Source of the DNA: Craspedostauros australis
Lineage: Eukaryota > Bacillariophyta > Bacillariophyceae > Mastogloiales > Achnanthaceae
Reading direction: 5' to 3'
Assembly: GCA_026770025.1 (NCBI GenBank)
Contig: JAMXDE010000038.1
Location: forward strand, 434,001-498,000
Length of the DNA stretch: 64,000 nucleotides
Shown: in pieces, positions 35,146-44,792 of the stretch
Numbering within the stretch: the stretch's first letter is position 1
Layout: the number at the start of each line of letters is the position of its first letter
Translations under genes and position numbers: made by a program
Notes under the pieces: model-generated
What the model was told of the DNA's origin: nothing
The model's database searches: none
Seen by the model: the letters and a program-made list of their open reading frames with translations, nothing else

Positions 35146-38100
35146 TGTGAGCGGGGTTGGTTGGTTTCAATGATTTGAATGAGTGAGCTGGTTGGGGTTG
35201 GTCGGGAAGTGTTTGTGGTGTTGCTGGTATTGTTGTGATTGTTGTGATTGTTGTGATTGTTCTGTGTTTGCGATTGGTGACCTTTTGATTTTATGAGAGT
35301 TCTGTCTTGATCTCTGCGTCCGTTCGTTTGTCTCTGTCGATGAGTCCCTGGGTACAAAGCGGGAAGAGATAGAAGCCACAGGGTGTGCTATCGTCAGTGG
35401 AGAGGGACAAGCAAGTCAACAAACACGCAGCACGAACAGATCCGCAATACCGAACGCGAGAAACTCATCGACGTGGGCGGCAACGAGGATGAAAGTGATA
35501 ACGACAACAACCACCTCGGCCACGGCAACCGCGGGAATGCACCCGTCGGTGAGCAGATGTGCGTTGTTCGTTTGTGCGACAAAAGAGGCGGAGAGGCCGT
35601 AACCACTATCACGAGCAAACGTTGACCACAATGAACAAGACCAACTTCGGGGCGGGACGGCGAACCTTGTTTGGTCTTGGCACCGCACAACTCTGTTTTT
35701 CCGCTCATGGATCACTCCGGCACCGATCATTGTCCGTGATTAACCGCAATAAGCGGAAGCGCTGGGGGCAGATTTTCCATCGTCGGGGTGCTCCGTGGAG
35801 CCTCTTTCTCCGCACACAAAGCTATCCGTGGCGAAAAGACACATCATTGAGACTCAGCTTCTCGAATAGAATGTCCTGCACGTTGTCAATCATAAGCATA
35901 GCGGACCTCCAAAATGACCCAAATTCAGAAGATGGGAAGTGAAGGAGCCAACAGCTGTTTCCCGTAATGGACAGAGATACACGAGCACGCCTCTTCGTTT
36001 GCTTCAGTCCAACAACTCAGAAAATGGTACTTTTTTGCACATAGGCGCTTGCACTCTCTGCGTCTCTGATTGATCAGCGCGAAGCATGGAGCATGGAGCG
36101 TGGAACACGGAGCACAGGCGCATGTGGCCTTATGCATTCTACGAGTACATTGTATAGAGCACAACGTGCATTTTAGCCCACGAGCACGTTTTAGGAGTAG
36201 AAAAGTTGAAAGCTAACAGCAGACAGACACCGCCGACAAATCACGAACACAGCACGCTGCCGATGTGCGGCGTTATTTTGGGTCTCGATTTCACTTCTGT
36301 GTTGACCTCATGGCATTTGCGTTGACACCATTCGTTAGACGCCCAAGGGATAATCATGTGAATGGCTCTGGACTTCGAGTAGGTCTTCACATCCCTCATG
36401 CGAAAAGTTGTAGAGAGCGGTTTGTGGAAGAGGGTACCTGCAGCGCACGGAGGAGCAGGAGATGTCCGCGCCACGAGCACAAGAATCCACAAGGCATACG
36501 ACGAAGTGTGCAAGAGTTTGTGCGCATGCTCTCCTGCTCATCTCCGCTCGTATCTTGCCTTCCTTGGTGGCGACATCCCCTTGTTGCTTGGTTCTCATGT
36601 GTCGCGATCAACAAAGTCCAACACGTACCTCTCGGAGATGTCAGATGATCGCACATTCCGCCCCTCTCTTGTGGTCAATCCTGGCAGCGCATGGATCAAA
36701 ATTGTGATTGTGGCGTTGTGGCATGGGTGTTCGTGGTGGTTATTGTGTGAGTTGCACCCACAGCCCAGAACAGAACAGCGCAGCGAATGGCAACAGAGCC
36801 TTCATTATCTTGACATCTCATGACATCCGGAGCTTCTCCGCTCGCGACGAGACGCGCATACGCGTTCATGTCTAGATATTGTCATGATTCACGAGTGCTC
36901 CTTTGCGCTTGTTTTGCCGATGACCTAGCCCCAATCCCCTCCCCCGCGAGAAATGTCATATACATCGAGGCGCTTTCCTCTGTCGTCATCATGCGGTCCC
37001 TTCTGCTTCTACTTCCTTGTCGTATTCTGCCGCATTGTTCTTCACACTGGTGATGTACTCGTAGTTGCTCCCATTGCATGCCGTGGTCGGAGAAACGTCA
37101 GGGAGTGCATTTTCATCCATGTCCTGGTCCTTGATTGAGTACCGCACTCGTGTTCGTACTAGCGAAAGCACCAAGATGGGCAACAACCGCGATTGTCTGT
37201 GGCACATTTGCCAACGAATACCGGATACGGTAGGCAAGTCAGCAAGTGGGAAGGCACGATGCAGGTATTCGTTGAGTAGAGTAGAGTAGAGTAGAGCAGA
37301 GCAGTTTAGGTTAGAGTGAGCAGAGTTGGCACTTCTGTCTACTCTACGATGGATTGATGGGAGCGCCAACACCAAAGGAAGCAATCTCGAAGACCAGAAA
37401 CACGGAAGTTCGGGCCGTGATCATGCCTCCTCCAAGAGGACGCATGTGACAAGCACTCCAACTATGACCTATCACCTCCCACCACGAGGTCCGAGCTATC
37501 CTTCACATTTCCTCTGCTCCACAGGTTCTTCTGTCGTCCACGAAGCGCGGCGCCTCGCCTCCAGCCAGAACGCAAACATGTAATCACGACCACGCAAGGT
37601 GAGAAGGGACGGCGGCACAAGCTCAATGACGTTACCCTAACAATAAAACACCATAGGTAGCGCGAGGAGACATGACACGGGAGGGTTGATCAATCACAAC
37701 GATCAACCGTGAAACGGCTGCTGCGTACGACTACTCATGTTCTTTCGTCCTCCATGTGTGACCGACAACTCGCAAAAGTGAGGTGATGATCGTTGTCGCG
37801 ACGACGAAGGAGATGCGCTTTGACGTACGAAGTGCAGACGTAACATTCAACACATAAAACGCTGGAATCGCTGATTCGCGCCTCTGTGGAAACGGTTCAG
37901 CAACATAGCGGATGCGCTGGTTGTGAAGGAATGATTGGGCACTTGTCCGGATGGAACCGTCTGGTGGCCCATTTGTTTGTCCATGTTGTCATGTTTGCTT
38001 GTGGATACGCTGCGAGTATTCGTCCGTCCACCGACACTCCGCCCAGGTGTGCCCAACGCCGTCACCTTCTGCCACTACGAGTACGAGTACAAGTACAAGG

Positions 38101-39285
38101 AGAGTATAGGACCCGCACGTGCCGCTACAAGCCAGTTGCTCCATGTGCTTATCGAACCTCGCGTTTCATCTCGTTTTTGCTGTGCTGTGATGTGATGCGT
38201 TGCGTTGCGCGTTGTTGGCTCGACAATCACTGCATGCTGACGGAAGAACTTGAGCGTCACGAAACAGCACAACGGAGGGTGCAGCATGCGGCACACATTG
38301 AAAACGAATACGTACGATGCGATGGAAAGCTGAAGCAAATGACTCCTGCGCCACACGTACCGTCGGTACCATCCATGCCTCTTCAAGCTGAGGTCCAGCA
38401 ACGATCCCAGGTGAACGAGTGAAGGCACGCAAGGAGCAAGAATTGAGCCAATGACACAGAGAGCGCTGCCCCAAAGCCCCTCGAGAGAGTACTCTCCAGT
38501 TATGCTACTCGGCTTCCACGTTACGACCAGTACTTGTGGATGAAGACTTCTCGCGGTGCTTTGATGGCTTTGTTCCGAACGCTGCCTATACACGCTTTGT
38601 GGTATCAGAAGTATGCTTGATGCTATGCTCCAGAGTATTGTTTCACAGTATCTCTAGAGATACCAGTAGTTTGAATAGTACTACTACTTTGTTATCAAGA
38701 GATCCGCTATTATCGAACAGTATAGATTGGGTTGATTTGTCCGTTAACGTCCGATTAAACGTGACTGGTTTTCGACGAATCGGTTTGCATTGGCGATTTT
38801 CATTCATCAGAATTCAACCACGACAACGTGAACAGGCAGAAACATCATGCAGCAATCGACACGAATCTCCCCACACAGGACCAATAAATGTCATCGTGGC
38901 CAAAACGGTTCTCTGCTGTGAAGGTTCCCTAGCGTTTGGGCGGCGCTTCGCATCCAGACAGCGCGACAGGTCATGCGCGGATCTCGACAGCGCAAAGTGG
39001 GAATTCTGGGGTGATGGTGGACATGCAGCCAGGGAGCAACGGTAAAAAATGAAAATTACCATAGGTCGGAAATTTAGCTGAAATGAAACACGTACGCTAC
39101 AGCGGCTTGGACTGAATAGCATGACCGGGGCAACCAGTGTTGGAGCGCGGAGAGCGAAGCAACTCACAAACCCGAGAAGCACCACTCCTGTGTTGTTGGC
39201 AACTGTGCTGGTTTTGCTGATAAAGTGTGCATTTGTTCATGTTGTAATTGATTGACTTGTGTGGGACTATTGATGTGTGGAGTAA
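35146..39285. other. Gene desert, no supportable gene
   Basis: 4.1 kb. It starts with the minus-strand CA-rich leader of DUF6824 gene 4. TACGAGTA words occur at 36140, 37056 (reverse), 38076 and 38082. A GAGTA/GAGCA repeat lies at 37270-37300 and a perfect 16-bp palindrome at 38648-38663. No frame shows a protein family. Confidence 0.5.
38648..38663. repeat. Perfect 16-bp palindrome GTATCTCTAGAGATAC
   Basis: Both halves match exactly with no spacer, in a locally AT-rich intergenic stretch about 620 bases from the end of mobile element 1's ORF2. It could be a binding site or an element border; nothing decides this. Confidence 0.6.
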
Positions 39286-40917
39286 TTAAGGTGCCATTGG
39301 GGTTGTTGCCTTTGGGCGTCTGAGTGAGCGTTTGGTGTTTCTCTTCGGAGTCGCAGAGGTGGCAGAGTTCTGTTGTTTGGGGCACAACACAGTTGCAGTG
39401 TTCATGACAAAAGACACTGGATCAGTATCGTCGCCTTCGTTCTTCACGTTGTAACCAAAGTTTGTGTTGATCTCAGTGCACTCGAGCGGATCTTCGTCAT
39501 GCGCAACATCTTTGTATTGCTCGAAGCGATCAACGAAGTTCGGTACCACCTTGGACGGGAAAAGTTTGCGCACCTTGACAAACATGAAGCCATCAGACAC
39601 AGGGAAGTCCATGCTTGCTGCCTCAAACAATTTGTCATAGTACAGCTGCACTCCAGCCTGCTCCTTGGAGAACATCTTGGCCACTTCATGCTTGCTGTCC
39701 TGTGTGTTCTCATCTGTCTGTGGCAAGTAAGTTGCTGCATCGAAAAATCGCACATCGACCTTGAGGGAGAGCTCCAAGAATTGCCGTGCACTCTCCTCCA
39801 CAATTTGGAATGCCACATTCTCCCAGTGCATGAGGTACGGGCAGTGGTAGTGGATTGAAAAGCCACGACGCTGATCAGCTTGATTTGCAGTTTTGGTTGG
39901 TTCGTCCACGCTGATGGGGATAAGATGCAGGCCCCCCAAGACGAGGGCCTTGGATTCCTGGCCCAACGGGTTGACGGTCATCTTCTTAATATTTTTTGTC
40001 AATTCGCCGACTTCGCCAAAATCGATCTTCCTTGGTCCCAATTCGTGTTCGTTGGTGTTCGCTGGTGGGCTGGTGTCGGTGGTGGTGGTTGTGTCGCGAT
40101 GGTCCTCCTCGAAACGCGCGCGCTTGTTGGATGGATTGGTTTGCGGTGGCGCTGTCACCAAAGGGGTGTCAACGAGCGTCTCAGAAAAACGAACAACAAG
40201 AGAATGAACGGATCTGGCTGCTGCGATCTGTGTGCTGGCTTGAGGATCTGGTTCAAAGGATGCCTCAGAGATGGGACTTCCAAGAGTTGTGAGATGCCCT
40301 GGAGTGAGGTCTGCGTTGTTGTTAGTGTTATTGTTGCTGTTGTTGTTGTTGGTGGTGGTGTTGCCACTATCGAGATCGATGCTCTCCAAGCTGATATCAC
40401 TTTCGTGATCGTTGTCAACGAAGCTCTCGTCGTCGTCGTCGTCGTCGCTCTCTCCAAATGCGTCGCCTGGTTGAATGGCCAAGCCACTGCGCTCTGTTGA
40501 TGTGATGTCCTTGTTCCTGTCTGGTGTAGCAGGGAGGCCAGCTTGGCTTTTGAAGTCAGTTGGCAGGCCTGAACAAGAATGGAAGCAGTAGCAGCAGCAG
40601 CAGCATGTGAGTTTGATCAGGCATGCTTGTGACACAGCAATCCAACTTGTGAACTTACGTTGATTCTTCCCTTCCCTGTGTAGCTTGAGACGATTGATGC
40701 AGCTTCGGAAGTTTCCACGCAGGTTGTTGCGGTTGTAGTTCTTGCCTGGTGGTGCCTGGATCCAGTCAGGATGGTTGGTGATGAACTGTTTGAAGTTGGG
40801 GGCGATTTCGTTGCGGAAGAGTCCACCGATGATGTACGCTGCGTCGTCGCTGGTACCTTTCCACTCGGTGTATGGTTTCTGTGATGGATTATCAGCTGCT
40901 GGTGTTGTGGGAGCCAT
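39286..40917 (-). CDS. Transposon accessory protein ORF2, element 1, two exons (40659-40917, 39286-40568)
   Basis: The start at 40917 gives a short helical N-terminal domain (about residues 10-85: NEIAPNFKQFITNHPDWI, NNLRGNFRSCINRL). A predicted 90-base intron (40569-40658, donor GTAAGT, acceptor TTCAG) is in frame, so both spliced (513 residues) and retained forms are open. The retained form would add a Cys-rich stretch that looks non-coding. After the intron comes an acidic Asp/Asn-rich linker, then a folded region of about 170 residues with a beta-rich pattern (FSIHYHCPYL, VAFQIVEES, LELSLKVDVRFF, FMFVKVRKLFPSK). Element 2 has the same plan and a phase-1 intron at the same place. By analogy with two-gene Harbinger elements, whose second protein is a Myb-like DNA binder, a DNA-binding or nuclear-import partner of the transposase is inferred. 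The domain is not a canonical Myb. Confidence 0.6.
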   Translation of the reverse strand: MAPTTPAADNPSQKPYTEWKGTSDDAAYIIGGLFRNEIAPNFKQFITNHPDWIQAPPGKNYNRNNLRGNFRSCINRLKLHREGKNQRKFTSWIAVSQACLIKLTCCCCCYCFHSCSGLPTDFKSQAGLPATPDRNKDITSTERSGLAIQPGDAFGESDDDDDDESFVDNDHESDISLESIDLDSGNTTTNNNNSNNNTNNNADLTPGHLTTLGSPISEASFEPDPQASTQIAAARSVHSLVVRFSETLVDTPLVTAPPQTNPSNKRARFEEDHRDTTTTTDTSPPANTNEHELGPRKIDFGEVGELTKNIKKMTVNPLGQESKALVLGGLHLIPISVDEPTKTANQADQRRGFSIHYHCPYLMHWENVAFQIVEESARQFLELSLKVDVRFFDAATYLPQTDENTQDSKHEVAKMFSKEQAGVQLYYDKLFEAASMDFPVSDGFMFVKVRKLFPSKVVPNFVDRFEQYKDVAHDEDPLECTEINTNFGYNVKNEGDDTDPVSFVMNTATVLCPKQQNSATSATPKRNTKRSLRRPKATTPMAP

Positions 40918-42724
40918 GATCTCGAAATGTGAGGCTTGCAACTTGCCTACACCTTTGCTCTGCTCACACGCAGTGGCAACACAAGACAATCCTCAGACGG
41001 CAGTGCTGTCCGAATCAGCCGCGCTCCACATCAGCTGCTGTCATTGCTGCTCATTCGTTTCAAACCGCAGTCCTGTCAACTAATTCAAAACAGCGATCAA
41101 CAGCAACTGTCACTTCCAGATACAAACTGCAGGATGCCTACTTTGGATACCAGGCAGACTACGAGTGAGCAACACGATCAACAATTCAGTTGGTACATCT
41201 ACACACACTATTCAAGGCCAAGATTGGCATTCATCGATGCGTCCATCGGCAGTTTTCCTCGCGCGCCGACGGATGGGTGGGCTGTGGGAAGCAAAATGTG
41301 AGTTTGGGAAAATGTGGACACGCATGCCAAATGAGAAGTGTCGCATGGGAAATAGTAACGTTCCATGGGAAAAAATAACGTTCCATGGGAAATTTGTCTT
41401 CATGCATGGGATATTTCTGTGTTCCCATGGGAGCGCAGCGTTCCGTTTTCCCATGTGTTTGAGACGTACGTAGCTGGCAGCACAGTTTATACGATCGATT
41501 GTCTTGGACTCCGTGGGAAACAATGCATCAAAATTCCCATGCGACAGCCTCGATTTCCCATGGAATCGATTCGTTTTCCCATGGAGCAAGCCCGTTTTCC
41601 CATGCGGCTGGCTCGTTTTCCCACGCGGCTGGCTCGTTTTCCCATGTGGATGACTCGATTCCTTCGCATGCCTCCTCTCAGTTGTCCATGTGAGACAAAT
41701 CCATCAAATCACGAACAACAACAAATCCACGCCACATTTTGATGTGGCCCACCCAAAAACCCACCGCTCGCAACACCCGATGCTGTGCAAAGCACAATCC
41801 AGCTGAACCATCAATACAGCACCATGCAGGACATCCCACACACTGCGAGACCTGGCACACAAGCATGCTTGCAACAACAGACCTTGTACGAATGCTCTTC
41901 TGCATGTATGTATAGTTGTATTATGTTTCAATTTGAATACTCTATTAGTTGCAACTGTCCGTGGGAGGCTGCGAATTCGTGTGGACAGGCATGGCAAGAG
42001 GAGAGTGCTTGTTCGGTACAGATGCAGCTGTTCGTTGTTGTGTTGCTGCTGCATGTGGCGACATGGTAGTTATCCCTGAATGTATGCTGTGCTCTAGCCC
42101 AGCGATGTTGGCTCGCCAATACGGTATCGCAGATCAGAGTCGAATACAGCGAGTACTCGTAGTCACATGTGATGATCGTGAGCTACTCGGCCAATCAACC
42201 GATCAGAGCCAACAGAGCGAAAGAGATGACAACGCGGCAACCATCGTCTGCAACTGTATCACGTCAGCAGCAGCTAGATCCACGATACGTACAAGCACAG
42301 TGGGTCACCAGGCAAGCTTGCAACAACATCAATCACGAGCACACTCCAACAGCAGTGTTGGTGTTGACCGTGCTCATTGCATCATTACCACAACAGTTGG
42401 ATAGCATCAACATCACAGTACCATCCACAGTGACATCAACTCCATCAGTAGCATCAGTATAAACAACAACAACAGTAAAAGGAGGAGGCAACAGCAGTGC
42501 AGTTGCAGCAACGAGCTGCAGACCAACTGATCGAACGAAAAGCAATATCACTTGCAACAAGCATCATGGTGAGTTTTGTGATGGGTGTTTGTTTGTGTGG
42601 TGACATGACGTGGTGCGCAGAGCTTGACGGACCGAGACAAAGCGCAGCGACCTGAAACACAACCTCACACGAACCCTTTGTTGTCTGCCACACAACGCCA
42701 CACTCTACTGCTTTTGGCTGTGAC
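40918..42724. other. Spacer between the divergent genes of element 1
   Basis: Contains the phased array at 41284-41645 and, from about 42340, a CA-rich stretch that looks like the leader of the transposase gene. A TACTCGTA word is at 42154. No extra gene is supported. Confidence 0.55.
41284..41645. repeat. Phased array of TTTCCCATG / CATGGGAAA words, 20-21 bp period
   Basis: In the left half the GGG of (C)ATGGGAAA-like words begins at 41286, 41306, 41347, 41367, 41387, 41408 and 41429, with a degenerate unit at about 41326. In the right half the CCC of TTTTCCCATG words begins at 41536, 41557, 41578, 41599, 41620 and 41641, exactly 21 bases apart. Between them lie a CCC at 41450 and a GGG at 41515, roughly in the same register. 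Some units are full palindromes (TTCCATGGGAA, TTCCCATGGGA). The unit orientation switches from GGG to CCC from left to right. The spacing equals two DNA turns, so proteins bound to the sites would sit on one face. Confidence 0.85.
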
Positions 42725-43708
42725 ATGGCGCACTTGCGGAACAATCAATCAAAGCGCTACGACTTGAAAGACAATACCAGAATCGGATTGGACATTGTGG
42801 GGCATAATGCATCATATGACCCAGCGAAACCAGCAACACAAACAAAATTTATCTCTCTGTACGGGCTTTCTCCGCGCATGTGCCTAGTTATGTGGAGCTA
42901 TGCTCGTGGTGTCCCGAAATGTCATCCCAAGCATTTGTATTGGACCTTGTACTTCTTGCGACACTACGATTGTGTTCTTGCGCTGTCATCGAAAATGTCT
43001 GCAGACCCCAAAACGCTTAAGAAGTGGATTTGGCTTCTGATGGATGAAATTCAGAAGGGATACAAAGGCGTGGTAAGTGAAGAACACCCTTCCGATTGAT
43101 ACATCTCATGATAACACTTACATAACGACAACTCACATCACCTTTTTGAATACTTATGCTGTCGTTAATTTGTACAACAGATTAAATGGAGGAATCGCTT
43201 GAAGAATGACAAACAGCGAACGTGCAAAGTCACGGTGGATGGGACTGACTTTCGCATCCTCGAGCCTCAGCCCTTTTCGAAGAAGTGGTACAGTCACAAA
43301 TACAAGGGCGCTGGTCTGCGGTACGAGGTGGCGATTTGCATTCAAATTGGTGACATCGTTTGGTGCCATGGTCCATTCCCTTGTGGTGAATGGCCTGACC
43401 AAAAGATCTTCAACCGTTCGCTCGCGGGGAAACTTGCTCCTGGTGAAATGGTGGAAGCGGACGGAGGGTACGGTGGCCTTCTCGTACGCAAACCAAAGGA
43501 CTACGTTACTCACGCAGACAGGGACGGCAAGAAGCAAGCAAGAGCAAGACACGAAACCATCAATCGTCTCTTCAAGAAATGGAAGATCTTGTATGAACCA
43601 TTTCGCCACAACATGAAGCTTCACAAGACAGTGTTCAAGGTGGTTGCCATGATCACACAGCTGTCCATTGATGAGGGCTTCTTCCAGCCTTTCCAAGTCA
43701 GTTACTAG
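42725..43708 (+). CDS. DDE transposase (IS5/Harbinger type), element 1, two exons (42725-43072, 43181-43708)
   Basis: Exon 1 encodes a helical, HTH-like N-terminal region (SPRMCLVMWSYARG, HPKHLYWTLYFLRHY, DPKTLKKWIWLLMDEI). The donor GTAAGT at 43073 and acceptor CAACAG ending at 43180 give a phase-0 junction (GYKGV/IKWRNR). Exon 2 carries the catalytic core: VTVDGTDF (first Asp), GLRYEVAICI, IVWCHGPFPCG, a second Asp in EADGGYGG, and the Glu in RARHETIN. The product is about 291 residues with DDE residues in place and no stops, so it may be active. It acts in the nucleus, cutting and joining element ends. It resembles the transposase at 53585 at roughly 40-50 percent over the core by eye. The CA-rich leader suggests it is transcribed like host genes. 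Confidence 0.85.
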
Positions 43709-44510
43709 AGAGACAGCGACTAAACAAGTAGAGCAGAGCAGAGTAATTGGTTGTACACACAGTAACAATGCATCGCACAGGAGACCCATTTTGCCTGTCG
43801 TTGTCGTCATTTTTTGTTTGTGTGGTTGCCAATTCGAATGAATCCCGTTGGGTCTTTGTTTTTAGACCTGAGGGAAATCATCTATATTACCATGGCTCCC
43901 AGAGGATCCACGCGGATGAGAAACGCTTCCGTGTGCTATATTTCCGTTGGTTGACACCCCCATGCAATAAATCTGAGGTGATCGTTGTTGATGCTATCTG
44001 TTGTGTGGTTTCGCACCGTAACTCCCTCCGTGGAACATGCGGACACGTGCCTCGAAACGATCTCTCTCCACCTATCTTTGGGGTGAGGTGAGATCAGGTG
44101 AGGAAGGATGATGGCGCAGTTTCATTCATCACCCCTGTCAGCCACCAAGCAGCGCGGAACGCAATAAATCCTTGTTGGAGCGGTGGTCGGATCCAACTGA
44201 AGATCCTGTTTGGTGGGCAGAAGCAAGCAAACGCTTCGGATCTCTGCCTCCCCAGCGGTATGTCGCATTCGTCCCTCCACTATTGTTCGTGCTGGTGCTC
44301 CGCAGAATCTACCGATCCCGAATGCTTCCGCATTCCAACAAGGAATCCGCTGATGTGTCAGCCCAACCACTTCTGAGAACGACGGACAGACGTCTTCCTA
44401 TGTAGGCCAGTACTGATTTCTACGTCCTGGTTCGTCACATGAGAGGGTATCCAAAATCAAACGAGAAACAACGCACACTCGCACACACAAACATACGGAA
44501 AGATCTCCCC

Positions 44511-44544
44511 AACGACAAACGACAAACGACAAACGACAAGAACG
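44511..44544. repeat. 7-bp tandem repeat ACGACAA, four copies
   Basis: Lies in the probable 5' leader of the membrane protein gene. Confidence 0.8.
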
Positions 44545-44610
44545 AAAATAACAAGAACAACATGAGAATTATCGCGCCAAAGAGAGCCGATCTTCGCGTC
44601 CGCACCACGA

Positions 44611-44646
44611 CAAGCAACGAACATGACACAAGCAACGAACATGACA
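44611..44646. repeat. 18-bp direct repeat, two exact copies
   Basis: CAAGCAACGAACATGACA twice in tandem, in the leader of the gene starting at 44793. Each copy contains an ATG, so short upstream reading frames are possible. Confidence 0.85.
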
Positions 44647-44792
44647 CAATGCCGAGTTCTCACAAATCCACCTTCTGGTTCCATCCTCCTTGTGGACCAT
44701 CCCCCTGATCGACCAAGGATCTCCAGCAACTGCAATAACAGCAGCAGCAGCAACAACAACAGGAAGCAGAACAAGAGGCGACGAGGCACACC

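Larger units (their letters stand above)
39286..43708. mobile_element. Two-gene DNA transposon, element 1 (coding limits; ends not located)
   Basis: Two divergent genes: an accessory protein on the minus strand (39286-40917) and a DDE transposase on the plus strand (42725-43708). They are separated by a 1.8-kb spacer holding a phased repeat array. The same arrangement recurs at 53585-58394 with homologous, diverged genes and conserved intron positions. Terminal inverted repeats and target-site duplications could not be identified by eye, so the true borders lie outside the given limits. Confidence 0.65.
43709..44792. other. Region between element 1 and the membrane protein gene
   Basis: The 3' flank of element 1 lies on the left and the CA-rich leader of the gene at 44793 on the right. 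An open frame ending at 44405 (WSDPTEDPVWWAEASKRFGSL, then a hydrophobic PPLLFVLVLRRIYRSRM) resembles a short bitopic membrane protein or a last exon, but no upstream exon was found. Confidence 0.4.

Noticed and set aside
33680..35170. 496-codon frame overlapping DUF6824 gene 4 in a shifted frame over its whole length
   Set aside because: It reads mostly His/Gln/Arg/Pro because of Ser/Asn/Gln-rich codons in the real frame. Only the 33676-35145 frame carries the conserved domain. Unusual length, but no positive evidence of use.
41284..41645. CRISPR-like array
   Set aside because: Units are about 21 bases with a short 9-base core and no unique spacers, the orientation flips, and the genome is eukaryotic.
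41487..41669. Heptapeptide repeat protein (MGKRASR type) on the minus strand over the right half of the array
   Set aside because: 21-base units give in-frame heptads by default; the left half has 20-base steps that break any frame, and no good start or continuation exists.
39001..44100. Possible inverted repeat GCTA(A/T)ATTTCCG at about 39065-39081 and 43936-43951 as ends of element 1
   Set aside because: Similarity is limited to about a dozen bases, and no target-site duplication was seen; too weak to call as terminal repeats.
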